A DNA stretch of 64,000 nucleotides from Herbiconiux oxytropis. Lineage in GTDB: Bacteria > Actinomycetota > Actinomycetes > Actinomycetales > Microbacteriaceae. Positions 34,447 to 43,038 of the stretch are shown here, piece after piece. The notes beneath the pieces were generated by a model that made no database searches, was not told where the DNA came from, and saw nothing but the letters and a program-made list of their open reading frames with translations. Numbering within the stretch: the stretch's first letter is position 1; every line of letters starts with the position of its first letter. The position numbers and the translations under genes were made by a program. The stretch spans positions 1 through 64,000 of the forward strand of contig NZ_JANLCK010000008.1 of assembly GCF_024979315.1 (NCBI RefSeq), read 5' to 3'.

Positions 34447-35373
34447 GTGGCCGGCCCGGCGGCGTCCGTCTTCGCGTTCGAGGCGATCGGCACCTCGTGG
34501 CAGATCGAGACCCCGGTGCCGCTCGGCCCCGCTGAGCAGAGCGCCGTGCTCTCGCGCATCGAGGAGTTCGACCGCGTGTACTCGCGCTTCCGCGGCGACT
34601 CGCTCGTCACGGCGATCGCCTCGGCCGAGGCGGTGGGCAGCTACGAGTTCCCGGCCGACTCCGACGTGCTGTTCGAGCTCTACGACCGGCTCGCGGCGGC
34701 CACGGCCGGTGCCGTCGACCCACTCGTGGGGCGCGACCTCGAACTGCTGGGGTACGACCGCGACTACTCGCTGCGGCCGGCGCCGAGCCCTGCGCCGAAC
34801 CCTGCGCTGAGACCAGTGGCGGGCGCATCCGCGCGCGCCACCTGGACCGCCGATGTCGCCCGTCGCGGCCGCACGCTCACTACGGCGCCCGCGGTGATCG
34901 ACGTGGGCGCCGCCGGCAAGGGCTACCTGGTCGACCTCGTGGCGGGCGTGCTGCGCGAGCACGGCCGCACCGAGTTCGTGGTGGATGCCAGTGGCGACCT
35001 CGTGCACGCGGGCCCGGCATCCGTGCGGATCGGCCTGGAGCATCCGCTCGACCCCACGAAGGCCATCGGGGTCGCGACCCTGCAGAACGCCTCGCTCTGC
35101 GCATCCGCGAGCAATCGCCGCGCCTGGGGCGACGGGCTCCACCACATCGTCGACGGCCGCACGGGCAGCCCGGCCCGCGAGGTGATCGCCACCTGGGTCG
35201 TGACGAACGGCACCGGAGCGGCCCCCACGGCCCTCGCCGACGGGCTCGCCACCGCCCTCTTCTTCACCGGCGCGCACCGCCTCGCCGAGACATTCCACTT
35301 CAGCTATGTACGCATGTACGCCGACGGCCGCGCAGAGATCTCGCGCGACTTCCCAGGGGAGCTCTTCACATGA
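34447..35373 (+). CDS. apbE: FAD:protein FMN transferase
   Basis: 308 aa. It transfers FMN from FAD to a Ser/Thr of target proteins outside the membrane. ApbE features seen: EAIGTSWQIETP, RIEEFDRVYSRFRGDS, DVGAAGKGYLVDLVAG (FAD/Mg site) and LHHIVDGRTGSPA. No signal peptide is evident. GTG 34447 starts 2 nt after the lipoprotein stop, and the 3' end overlaps the next gene by 4 nt (ATGA), so the three genes are tightly coupled and the lipoprotein is the obvious substrate. Confidence 0.92.
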   Translation: MAGPAASVFAFEAIGTSWQIETPVPLGPAEQSAVLSRIEEFDRVYSRFRGDSLVTAIASAEAVGSYEFPADSDVLFELYDRLAAATAGAVDPLVGRDLELLGYDRDYSLRPAPSPAPNPALRPVAGASARATWTADVARRGRTLTTAPAVIDVGAAGKGYLVDLVAGVLREHGRTEFVVDASGDLVHAGPASVRIGLEHPLDPTKAIGVATLQNASLCASASNRRAWGDGLHHIVDGRTGSPAREVIATWVVTNGTGAAPTALADGLATALFFTGAHRLAETFHFSYVRMYADGRAEISRDFPGELFT

Positions 35374-36881
35374 AAGCACGACTCGACACGCTGATCGGCC
35401 GCGTCACGATGTACAACCTCATCGTGGGTGTGCTCGTCGCCATCGCGGCGGTCGCGCTCATCGGCAGCCTCGCGGGGCAGATCTTCTACAGCCCGCTCGC
35501 GCTGCTGGCGAGCATCGCGGTGGCCGTCATCGCCACGGTCATCTCGAGCTGGCTCTTCGCGCGGCTGTTCCGCACAGCGCCGCACCTGCCGTCGGCGGTC
35601 ATCACCGGGCTGCTGATCTTCTTCGTCTTCATCCCCACCGCCGAGCCCGGCGGCCTCGCGCTGCTCGCGCTCGCGGCGGTCGTGGCGTCGGCGTCGAAGT
35701 TCCTCATCGCCATCCGGGGCCGGCATCTGCTGAACCCGGTGGCGGCCGCCGCGGTCGTCATGTCGGTCACCACGCTCAACCCCTCGGGCTGGTGGGTGGC
35801 GACACCGCTGCTGCTGCCGTTCGTGGCCATCGGTGCGTTCCTCGTGCTGTACCGCACGCGCAAGCTCACGCTCGGCGTCGGGTTCATCGTCGTGGCGACC
35901 GTGCTCATCACGGGGCGCATGCTCATGCTCGGAACCCCGGTGCTCGATGCGCTGTGGCTCGCCGTGGGGTCGTTCCCGGTGGTCTTCCTCGCCGGCTTCA
36001 TGCTGAGCGAGCCGCTCACCCTGCCGCCGAGGCGGTGGCAGCAGTTCGTCGTGGCGGGGGTGGTGTCCGTGCTGCTGTCGATCCCCTTCCAGATCGGGCC
36101 CGTCTACTCCTCGCCCGAGATCGCTCTCGTGGTGGGCAACATCGTGGCGTTCGTCTTCGGGCAGCGGCGCGGCGTGCGGATGCGCTACCTGGGATCGCGG
36201 GCGCTGACTCCCACGAGCGCGGCATTCGACTTCGAGCCGACGGCGCCGGTGCGGTTCGTGCCGGGGCAGTACCTCGAGCTGACGCTGCCGCACCGGAAGG
36301 TCGACTCGCGGGGCACGCGCCGCATGTTCAGCATCGCGTCGGGTGCGTCGGCCGTGACTGCTCCGCTCAGTGTGGGAGTCAAGCTCTCGGATCCGTCGAG
36401 CTCGTTCAAGACGGCGCTCGTGGGTCTCGAACCGGGTGCGTCGGTGCGGGCGACGTGGGTGGGCGGCGACTTCCTGCTGCCGGCCGACACCTCCGTTCCG
36501 CTGCTGCTCGCGGCCGGCGGCATCGGTGTCACCCCGTTCGTGTCGCAGCTCCTGGGGCGCGAAGGCGGGTCGAGGCCGTCCGACGTGGTGCTGGTGTACT
36601 CGGTGTCAGGGCCCGACGAGCTCGCTTTCCTTCCCGGCCTCGCGGCCACGGGCATCCGGGTGCTCGTCACGGCGCCGACGCGGCCGGAGGGGCTGCCCGA
36701 GCACTGGGAGTACCTCGGCCCGGGCCGGGTGACCGCCGAGCTGCTGCGCACGGCGGTGGGCGATGTGACGTCGCGGCGCGCCTACGTGTCGGGTCCTCCC
36801 GGCTACGTCGACCACGTCTCCGCCGAGCTCCGCAAAGCCGGCGCCCGTCGCATCCGCACGGACCAGTTCGCCGGGTACTGA
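35370..36881 (+). CDS. Membrane RnfD/NqrB-like domain fused to a ferredoxin-NADP reductase domain
   Basis: 503 aa. About eight hydrophobic segments (residues ~15-265) of the NqrB/RnfD type, with GRHLLNPVAAAAVV and MLSEPLTLPP, are fused to a cytosolic FNR domain: RMFSIAS (FAD, 318-324), AAGGIGVTPF (NAD(P)H, ~380-389) and VSGPPGYV (~471-478). No 2Fe-2S motif and no flavinylation motif in the membrane part. Predicted to carry electrons from NAD(P)H across the membrane to the flavinylated lipoprotein (inference from domains and operon). Confidence 0.88.
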   Translation: MKARLDTLIGRVTMYNLIVGVLVAIAAVALIGSLAGQIFYSPLALLASIAVAVIATVISSWLFARLFRTAPHLPSAVITGLLIFFVFIPTAEPGGLALLALAAVVASASKFLIAIRGRHLLNPVAAAAVVMSVTTLNPSGWWVATPLLLPFVAIGAFLVLYRTRKLTLGVGFIVVATVLITGRMLMLGTPVLDALWLAVGSFPVVFLAGFMLSEPLTLPPRRWQQFVVAGVVSVLLSIPFQIGPVYSSPEIALVVGNIVAFVFGQRRGVRMRYLGSRALTPTSAAFDFEPTAPVRFVPGQYLELTLPHRKVDSRGTRRMFSIASGASAVTAPLSVGVKLSDPSSSFKTALVGLEPGASVRATWVGGDFLLPADTSVPLLLAAGGIGVTPFVSQLLGREGGSRPSDVVLVYSVSGPDELAFLPGLAATGIRVLVTAPTRPEGLPEHWEYLGPGRVTAELLRTAVGDVTSRRAYVSGPPGYVDHVSAELRKAGARRIRTDQFAGY

Positions 36882-36910
36882 GCGACGACACCCACCCCGG
36901 TTGTCGGGGG

Positions 36911-37960
36911 TCATCCTGCGCGGCGGGCCCTCACGACCAGCGGCACGACCCTCACGAACACCACCATGCCCACGAGCTCGACGAGGGTCTGTGTCACGAC
37001 GGCCAGCGGCGCCAGCGCGTAGCCCTCGGGCAGCGCGAGGGCGATCGGCAGCACGACGAGCGAGTTGCGGGTCGTGCCGCTGAAGACGACGGCGCGGCTG
37101 CGCGGCACCCCCAGCCGTGCGGCGCGCCCCGCGCCGATCCCCACCGCGAGCATGATCACGAGGAACGCGACGTAGAGCGGCACCACGCGTGCCAGGGCTC
37201 CGACCTCGGCCCCGACCGCCGCGATCTGCGAGCACACGACCACGGCGAGCGTGGCCGCCATCGCGGGAACCATCGCCGCCGCCCCCGCCGCGATGACCCC
37301 CTGGGCGACGCGTGCAGCCGGGCCTGTGGCCCGAACCCCGTCACCGGGCGTCGGTCGCCGTGCACCGCGCGCCACCACCTGCACGACCGCGGCCGCCACG
37401 AGCGGCACCACGATGAGGAGCACGAACGCACGCACGAACGGTTCGACCTCGAGCGGTGCAGCACGGCCGCCGGCCACCGCCTCGCCGGGGGTCAGCGCCG
37501 AGAAGAGCGCGAGATACGCGGGGAGCAGCACGATCTGCGCGAGCATGAGCAGCGGTGTGGCCGCGAGCAGCCGGGCGCGGTCGCCGCCCACGAGTCCGGT
37601 GAAGGCGATCACGTAGTCCACACACGGTGTCAGCAGCACGAGCAGAACCCCGATCAGGAGCGCGGGGTCGTCGGCCACGAATCGCGACAGCCCGAACACC
37701 ACGATGGGCACGACCGCGAAGTTCAGCACGAGCAGTGTGCCGAGGAATCGCCCATCCCGGAACGCGTGTCCCACCGCCGCGAGCGGCACCCCGAGGAACG
37801 TCGCGAACAGCAGCACCATGAGCAGTGGCTCGATCGCCGCTCCCGCGACGTCAGCCGCGGGCCCTGCGCCGACCGCGAGCCCCACGCCGGCTCCGACCGC
37901 GATGGCGCCCACGTACACCGCCACCTGACGACGATCCCACCACCCCACGACCCCCGGCAC
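36911..37960 (-). CDS. ACR3/BASS-type transporter, probable arsenite or anion exporter
   Basis: 349 aa, about ten hydrophobic segments. LLLTPCVDYVIAFT near residue 105-118 and SGTTRNSLVVLPIALALP near 295 fit the bile acid:sodium symporter superfamily in the arsenic-resistance (ACR3-like) branch. No arsR or arsC gene is adjacent, so arsenite is not certain. Leaderless GTG: TAGGCT lies 6 nt upstream. Confidence 0.75.
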   Translation of the reverse strand: MPGVVGWWDRRQVAVYVGAIAVGAGVGLAVGAGPAADVAGAAIEPLLMVLLFATFLGVPLAAVGHAFRDGRFLGTLLVLNFAVVPIVVFGLSRFVADDPALLIGVLLVLLTPCVDYVIAFTGLVGGDRARLLAATPLLMLAQIVLLPAYLALFSALTPGEAVAGGRAAPLEVEPFVRAFVLLIVVPLVAAAVVQVVARGARRPTPGDGVRATGPAARVAQGVIAAGAAAMVPAMAATLAVVVCSQIAAVGAEVGALARVVPLYVAFLVIMLAVGIGAGRAARLGVPRSRAVVFSGTTRNSLVVLPIALALPEGYALAPLAVVTQTLVELVGMVVFVRVVPLVVRARRAG

Positions 37961-38002
37961 GCCCCCAGCCTAAGCGCGCCACCCGCGACCCCATCCCCTC
38001 AC

Positions 38003-38063
38003 CGACGTGACATTAGACGCGCCCACATCGCTCGACGTGACACATCTTGTGTCAAGTGGGCGA
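38003..38063. repeat. Nested palindrome downstream of the photolyase gene
   Basis: TGACACA-TCT-TGTGTCA (38038-38054) is perfect and lies between CGCCCAC (near 38020) and GTGGGCG (38057-38063). CGACGTGACA occurs at 38003 and again at 38033. It may terminate the photolyase transcript or be a binding site; there is no T-tract. Confidence 0.5.
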
Positions 38064-38089
38064 GGAGGGCAGGGCCGAGCCGGGCGCCC

Positions 38090-39472
38090 CTATCGGATCG
38101 TCGCGTACGCATCGAGCGCCGCCGCCCGCGAGGCCTTCAGGTCGACCATCGGCGCCGGGTACGCTTCCGTGCCGAGCTCGGGCACGTAGCGCGCCACGTA
38201 CTGCCCCGCCGCATCGAACTTCGACGCCTGCAGCTCGGGGTTGAACACCCGGAAGTACGGCGCCGCATCCGGCCCCGACCCCGCCACCCACTGCCAGTTG
38301 AGCGCGTTCGACGCGGGATCCGCGTCCACGAGCGTGTCCCAGAACCACGCCTCGCCCACCCGCCAGTCGACCCGCAGGTTCTTCACCAGGAACGACGCGG
38401 TCACCATCCGCACCCGATTGTGCATCACCCCCGTCTGCCAGAGCTCCCGCATGCCGGCGTCGACGAGCGGGATGCCGGTGCGTCCCTTCTTCCAGCGCTC
38501 GAGCTCCGAATCGGGCAGCGACTGCCACGGGAACCGGTCGAACTCCGGCCGCATGTTCTCGGTCGTGATGGAGGGCAGATGGAACAGCAGATGATAGGCG
38601 AACTCCCGCCAGACGAGCTGCCGGAGGAACGCCGACGACCCTGCCGCCGCCCCCGAGCCCGCCCCGCGCCTGGCCCGGTGCCTGTCGACCGCCTGCCACA
38701 GCTCGAACGGACTGACCTCCCCGAACCGCAGGTGCGGCGAGAGCCCGGAGGTGCCGTCCTCGGCCGGGAGGTCCTGCTCGTCGGGGTAGTCGTCGATCCC
38801 CGAGCGGAGGAACGCGCTCAGCCGCTCGTGCGCCCCCGCCGACCCCGGCCGCCACCGCTCGCGGATCCCCCCGGCCCAGTCGGGCGCAGTGGGCAGCAGC
38901 CCCCACGAGGCGAGCTCGTCCGAGTCGAGCCGTCGGCCCTGCAGCCCGTCCTCTGCCGTCGGGGCCGGCAGCGGTGCGCGCGGGGCCGGTTTCGCGAGCA
39001 CGGCACGGTAGAAGGGCGTGAACACCTTGTACCACCCGCCCTGCCCCGTCAGCACGGTCCACGGCTCGGCGAGCAGCGACCCCTGGAAGCTCTCGACCTC
39101 GAGCCCGGCCTCCCGCAGCGAGCTCTTCAGCGCGGTGTCGACGGTGCGCTCGGCCTCGCCGTAGCGCCGGTTCCACAGCACGGCGGTGGCCTCCGTCTCC
39201 GAGACCGCGGCGTGCACCACCGCTTCGGCCGGCCCGCGACGCAGGGTGAGAGCGAGGCCCACCTCGCCGAGCTCGGCCGCGAGCGCCTCGAGACTGTGGT
39301 GCAGCCACCACCGCGAGGCGGCCCCCAGGGGCCGGATGCCGGAGCTCTCGTCGTCGAGCACGTACAGCACCACGATCGGGTCGCCCCGCCGCACGGCCTC
39401 GTGCAGCGCGGGATTGTCGCGCACCCGCAGGTCATCGCGCAGCCAGACGATCGTGGTGGGGGAGGAGCTCAT
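38090..39472 (-). CDS. phr: Cryptochrome/DNA photolyase (class I CPD photolyase)
   Basis: 460 aa. The N-terminal photolyase domain starts TIVWLRDDLRVRDNPAL; the FAD domain has LSPHLRFGEVSP, FLRQLVWREFAYH, WKKGRTGIPLVDAGMREL and HNRVRMVTASFLVKNL, complete for the family. It repairs cyclobutane pyrimidine dimers with blue light. ATG 39472 is chosen because homology begins there; the frame extends 15 codons further. It probably shares a transcript with the MarR gene 92 nt upstream. Confidence 0.92.
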   Translation of the reverse strand: MSSSPTTIVWLRDDLRVRDNPALHEAVRRGDPIVVLYVLDDESSGIRPLGAASRWWLHHSLEALAAELGEVGLALTLRRGPAEAVVHAAVSETEATAVLWNRRYGEAERTVDTALKSSLREAGLEVESFQGSLLAEPWTVLTGQGGWYKVFTPFYRAVLAKPAPRAPLPAPTAEDGLQGRRLDSDELASWGLLPTAPDWAGGIRERWRPGSAGAHERLSAFLRSGIDDYPDEQDLPAEDGTSGLSPHLRFGEVSPFELWQAVDRHRARRGAGSGAAAGSSAFLRQLVWREFAYHLLFHLPSITTENMRPEFDRFPWQSLPDSELERWKKGRTGIPLVDAGMRELWQTGVMHNRVRMVTASFLVKNLRVDWRVGEAWFWDTLVDADPASNALNWQWVAGSGPDAAPYFRVFNPELQASKFDAAGQYVARYVPELGTEAYPAPMVDLKASRAAALDAYATIR

Positions 39473-39564
39473 CCCCCCAGTCAACCCGACCGTCGCCGAT
39501 CCCGCCCGCACGTGCACGCAGCCAGGCGCATCCGCTTCGGCACCCCGCCCGACGCCGGCCGACC

Positions 39565-40008
39565 CTACTGCCCCGCGACCCCCGTGCGCAGCTTGTCGCA
39601 GAGCCGCGCGAGCAGCTCGAGCTCGTCGGGCGCGAGGTGCCCCGACATGTGCGCCGTGATCGACTCGGCGTGCAGCACCGCCGCCTTCCGGTACACGCTC
39701 ACCCCGTGCTCGGTGAGCGCCACGAGCGTGCCGCGCCCGTCCGACGGATCACCGCACTTCTCCAGGATGCCGCGGGCCGCTAGCCGATCGACCAGCCGGC
39801 TGATCGAGGGCTGCGTGAGCAGCACCTTCTCGCCGAGGTCCCGGATGCGCAGCACCTTGTCCGGCTGGATGAACAGGTTGAACATGACGTCGTACTCGTT
39901 GAGCGACACGATGTCGGTGGGGAACTCGGCGGCCAGCTGCCGCATGACGGTGACCTGGGCGCGGAACAGCGACTCCCAGGCGGCCACGGGCGAGATCTCC
40001 GGCGACAT
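39565..40008 (-). CDS. MarR-family regulator
   Basis: 147 aa. A winged helix-turn-helix with LLTQPSISRLVDRLAARGILEK and the DGRGTLVALTEHG wing. It lies between the amidohydrolase and photolyase genes on the same strand and may control either. ATG 40008 follows AGGAG by 6 nt; an upstream in-frame ATG at 40032 has no such site. Confidence 0.88.
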   Translation of the reverse strand: MSPEISPVAAWESLFRAQVTVMRQLAAEFPTDIVSLNEYDVMFNLFIQPDKVLRIRDLGEKVLLTQPSISRLVDRLAARGILEKCGDPSDGRGTLVALTEHGVSVYRKAAVLHAESITAHMSGHLAPDELELLARLCDKLRTGVAGQ

Positions 40009-40098
40009 CGCAGCTCCTGACACTCGGTGCAAAGGGATGGCCTACATTCTGGCACGGCCCAGCGGATGCGCCGGCTCACCGACTCGCCTGCACCACGG

Positions 40099-41709
40099 CT
40101 AGTGCACCCGCACGCCCCCGAGCCAGGTCTGCTCGACCGTGAGCTGCGGCAGCTCCTCGACGGTCATGGCGGAGGGATCGGCCGAGAGCACCACGAGGTC
40201 GGCGAGCTTGCCCACCTCGAGGCTGCCCACCTCGTGCTCGCTGAACAGCTGCCAGGCGGCTCCGAGCGTCTGCGCCCGCAGCGCCTCGTCGAAGCTCACG
40301 CCGTCGGCTCCGGGCAGGCGTCGTCCGCCGCGGGTCGTGCGCGTCATCGCCACCGCCATGTTGCGGAGCGGCTCGGCGGGGGTCACGGTGCCGTCGTTGT
40401 GCAGCGAGATCTCGAGCCCGGCGTCCAGCGCGGCCCGCGCGTTCGCCCATGGCCCACCGTGCTCGGCGCCGAACAGCTCGTCGACGAGCACCTCGCCCCA
40501 GTAGTACACGTGGTCGATGAGCAGGCTCACGGTGGCGCCGAGTGCGGCCGCCCGCGCGAACTGGGCGGGCGTCATGGCGCCCACGTGCTCCATCCGCAGC
40601 CGGTGGTCGCTCCGCGGATGCCGCTCGAGCATCGCCTCCCAGGTGTCGAGCACGCGGTCGATGGCGAGATCGCCGTGCACGTGGCAGGCGAGCTGCCAGC
40701 CCTCCGGGAAGTACTGCTCCACCACCTCGTCGAGCTGGGCCCGGCTGTAGTTGGCCGAGCCGTGCGATCCGGGCTCGACCCCGATCGAGCGGGTTCCGTC
40801 GGTGTCGAGGTAGGGGAACGAGATGAGGATGTTGCCGACCCACGGCGATCCGTCGGCCCACGTCTTCACCCCGGTCTGCCGCACGAGGGCATCGCCGTTG
40901 GGCAGGGGCACGGAGGCGCTCGCTCCGGGCGCCGACATCTCGTAGAGGCGCAGGCGCGCGGTGAGGCCACCGGCGGCGCGAGTCGCGTCGATCGCGGGCT
41001 GCTTCGCGTGGTCCCAGCTCATGTCGCTCACCGTCGTGATGCCGACGGCGTTCAACGAGCCGAGGTACTGCGCGAGGAGCGCGGGCAGCTCGTGGGCCGC
41101 CTCGCCGAGCACCGGGCTGAGCAGCGCGAACACGGCGCCCACCTCGAAGCCCTTGCCCGTGAGCTCGCCCGCGGCGTCCTTGTCCCAGTGCGAGCCCACG
41201 GGATCGGGGGAGTCGCGCGTGATGCCCGAGCGGGCCGCAGCCGCCGAGTTGAAGTAGACCACGTGGCCCGAGTTGTGCAGGATGACGAGAGGTGCACCTC
41301 GACCCCAGTCGTCGAGCTCGGCGAGGGTGGGGTCGGTGAGGCCCGTCTGGAGGAGGCCGTCCCAGCCGTTGAACACGACGCCCTCAGGATGCGCGGCGAC
41401 GCCGTCGCGGATCGCCGCGCGCACCTCCTCGGCCGTCGGCAGCGTCACGGGGCGGATGTCGATCATGAAGTGGCTGAGCACCACGGCGGTGTCGCTCGGG
41501 TGCCCGTGCGCCTCGACGAAGCCGGGCAGGAGGGCGCGCTCGCCGAGGAGGACGGTATCGAGATGGTCGCCCGTGGTGACGGCGGCTCGCACGTCGGCCT
41601 CGGTGCCGACGGCGGCGATCGTGCCGTCGCGCACGAGGAGGGCCCCGGCGCGGGGATGCGCGTCGTCGACGGTCAGGACGGTTCCCACGAAGAGGGTCTC
41701 GGAGGTCAT
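40099..41709 (-). CDS. Amidohydrolase family protein (YtcJ/amidohydrolase_3 type)
   Basis: 536 aa. The metal-dependent hydrolase fold is shown by LPGFVEAHGHPSD (HxH metal ligands), CHVHGDLAIDRVL and HRLRMEHVGAM, with a final PSAMTVEELPQLTVEQTWLGG typical of the YtcJ group. Substrate unknown. No signal peptide. Leaderless ATG: TACAGT lies 6 nt upstream on the minus strand. Confidence 0.88.
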   Translation of the reverse strand: MTSETLFVGTVLTVDDAHPRAGALLVRDGTIAAVGTEADVRAAVTTGDHLDTVLLGERALLPGFVEAHGHPSDTAVVLSHFMIDIRPVTLPTAEEVRAAIRDGVAAHPEGVVFNGWDGLLQTGLTDPTLAELDDWGRGAPLVILHNSGHVVYFNSAAAARSGITRDSPDPVGSHWDKDAAGELTGKGFEVGAVFALLSPVLGEAAHELPALLAQYLGSLNAVGITTVSDMSWDHAKQPAIDATRAAGGLTARLRLYEMSAPGASASVPLPNGDALVRQTGVKTWADGSPWVGNILISFPYLDTDGTRSIGVEPGSHGSANYSRAQLDEVVEQYFPEGWQLACHVHGDLAIDRVLDTWEAMLERHPRSDHRLRMEHVGAMTPAQFARAAALGATVSLLIDHVYYWGEVLVDELFGAEHGGPWANARAALDAGLEISLHNDGTVTPAEPLRNMAVAMTRTTRGGRRLPGADGVSFDEALRAQTLGAAWQLFSEHEVGSLEVGKLADLVVLSADPSAMTVEELPQLTVEQTWLGGVRVH

Positions 41710-41759
41710 GCCGCGACTGTATCGGCCGGGCGGGCACGGTGTGGGTGCGGCGCCTGTTA

Positions 41760-41875
41760 AATGATTGAGGGCCCGTCGTAGAGGCTAACGACGGGCCCTC
41801 TCCCTTGCACCAAGAGTGTCCTGCAATCACATTCCGCGGGAGCTGCCACAGCAAACAACTTCCGCTCTTCGAATA
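41760..41875 (-). ncRNA. Candidate small RNA in the gap upstream of the amidohydrolase gene
   Basis: The 267-bp gap 41710-41976 has no ORF but holds an AT-rich promoter-like block (TATATT on the minus strand near 41872-41877). About 70 nt later comes a GC-rich 13-bp hairpin (41767-41800, arms GAGGGCCCGTCGT) suited to ending a ~110-nt transcript. The alternative is the untranslated tail of the winged-helix gene upstream. No known RNA family recognised. Confidence 0.35.
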
Positions 41876-41876
41876 T

Positions 41877-41917
41877 ATAACGGTCTGGTAACGGAGCGCT
41901 AGTTACCAAAACGTTAT
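41877..41917. promoter_or_regulatory. Nested AT-rich inverted repeat
   Basis: ATAACG/CGTTAT outer arms (41877-41882, 41912-41917) enclose TGGTAAC/GTTACCA (41886-41892, 41902-41908). A TTTTT run follows on the plus strand. It could be an operator for the minus-strand promoter-like block or a terminator; no plus-strand gene ends here. Confidence 0.45.
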
Positions 41918-41976
41918 TTTTCTGGGAATCAGCTGTGCGCCCCGTTCGGGGGGTGCCCAGGACCCCGGCGCGCCGC

Positions 41977-42690
41977 TCAGAACAGGTCGGGGGAGGGGGT
42001 CGACGTGTGCCGCACCGAGACGTCGGCGTGGCGGTCGAAGCGGTAGCCGACGCCGCGCACCGTGCGCACGATGTCCTCGTAGTCGCCGAGCTTCGAGCGC
42101 AGGCGCCGCACGTGCACATCGATGGTGCGCTCGTTGGGCACCTCGTCGTCGCCCGCGCTCCAGAGCGAGGTGATGAGCTCGGCGCGCTCGATGGTGCGGC
42201 CCTCGCGGAGCACGAGGTACTGCAGCAGCTCGAACTCCTTGTAGGTGAGGTTGGCGGGGTTGTTGTCGAGCAGCACGCGCTTGCGCGAGAGGTCGACGAC
42301 AACGCCGTCGCGGGCGCGGTCCTGCTCGTCGGGGGCCTGGCGCTGCTTGGCGAGGGCGGCCGGATCCTGCAGTGCGAGCCGCACCACGTCGACGTCGCGG
42401 CCACCGGCGCCGCGAGGGGCGAGCGCCACGGCGGCGTAGGTCTCGGACGAGGGGGCGATCTCGGCGGCGAGGGCCTTCAGCGCCTCGACGATGCGGCCGA
42501 GGTCGGTGCCGTCGGCGCCGGCCTTGTCCTCGTCGATGCCGACGTAGAGCACGAAGCCACGGGCCTCGGTGCCTTCGGGCACGGCGCGGATACGGGCAGG
42601 AGCGGAGGGAGCGGCGGAAGCGACGGCGGCGGAGGCGGCGTCCGCAGTCGAGAGGGCGGTGGGGCGGGGGGCGAGGTGGGCGATCGACAT
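41977..42690 (-). CDS. Winged-helix (OmpR/PhoB C-terminal type) regulator without receiver Asp site
   Basis: 237 aa. The C-terminal trans_reg_C domain (about residues 125-222: LTYKEFELLQYLVLREGRTIERAELITSLW, NERTIDVHVRRLRSKLG, VRGVGYRF) binds DNA. The N-terminal half is Ala/Pro-rich followed by a small alpha/beta region lacking the phospho-Asp pattern of a receiver. It may therefore respond to a ligand or to its own amount. GAAGGA lies 8 nt upstream of the ATG. The 260-nt leader contains a Cys/Met-rich ORF. Confidence 0.85.
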   Translation of the reverse strand: MSIAHLAPRPTALSTADAASAAVASAAPSAPARIRAVPEGTEARGFVLYVGIDEDKAGADGTDLGRIVEALKALAAEIAPSSETYAAVALAPRGAGGRDVDVVRLALQDPAALAKQRQAPDEQDRARDGVVVDLSRKRVLLDNNPANLTYKEFELLQYLVLREGRTIERAELITSLWSAGDDEVPNERTIDVHVRRLRSKLGDYEDIVRTVRGVGYRFDRHADVSVRHTSTPSPDLF

Positions 42691-42851
42691 GGGAGTTGTC
42701 CTTCAGGCAGCGGCCCGGAGATGCGGGCCGGAAGATGTGTCAGTACTCGTGATCCGGATGCGGATCGGAAGCGGCCCCGAGAGAGGGACCGAGAGCGCGA
42801 CTCTCGCTGAGCCCGGTCAGGGCTGAGGGGTCGGCGCGGGCGAGATTCTCG
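42691..42851 (-). promoter_or_regulatory. Structured leader between the Cys/Met uORF and the winged-helix gene
   Basis: Three short perfect hairpins can form: CGGCCCG/CGGGCCG (42711-42730), GATCCG/CGGATC (about 42752-42767) and AGCCC/GGGCT (about 42810-42824); GAGAG/CTCTC (42791-42805) is a fourth. Such a series suits an attenuator that switches with ribosome position on the uORF. Confidence 0.45.
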
Positions 42852-42953
42852 TCAGCGACACATTCGACAACACATGACGACGCTGCCGGCCATCATCATG
42901 CCGGCATCCCCGAGGGCCTCAAAGGAGGTCAGGGCGTGCACGTTGTCAGTCAT
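42852..42953 (-). CDS. Leaderless Met/Cys-rich upstream ORF (33 aa)
   Basis: MTDNVHALTSF at the start, MMM in the middle and VVMCCRMCR at the stop: three Cys and three more Met-type codons near the end, where stalling would matter. TAGCTT lies exactly 6 nt before the ATG, so translation would begin at the 5' end of the transcript. Followed by 161 nt of structured leader, then the regulator gene. A Cys- or Met-sensing leader peptide is the likely role (inference). Confidence 0.6.
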   Translation of the reverse strand: MTDNVHALTSFEALGDAGMMMAGSVVMCCRMCR

Positions 42954-43038
42954 GCGTAGAAGCTAACCGGAACAGAGCGCGCATTGTCAACCCTCCGAGC
43001 GCATCCGGGATAGTTAGCACCGGTATAGGGTCTGCCGT

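Noticed and set aside
36894-36911. CCCCG/CGGGG hairpin between convergent genes
   Set aside because: A 5-6 bp stem in GC-rich DNA is expected by chance and has no T-tract.
36911-37960. Firm arsenite exporter (arsB/ACR3) call
   Set aside because: The family fits, but no ars neighbours are present and related BASS proteins carry other anions, so no gene symbol is given.
35306-40102. Open frame of 1598 codons across the flavin, transporter, photolyase and MarR genes
   Set aside because: It crosses genes on both strands, is Arg/Ala/His-rich shadow sequence of high-GC codons, and has no domain signature; the true genes in other frames are clear.
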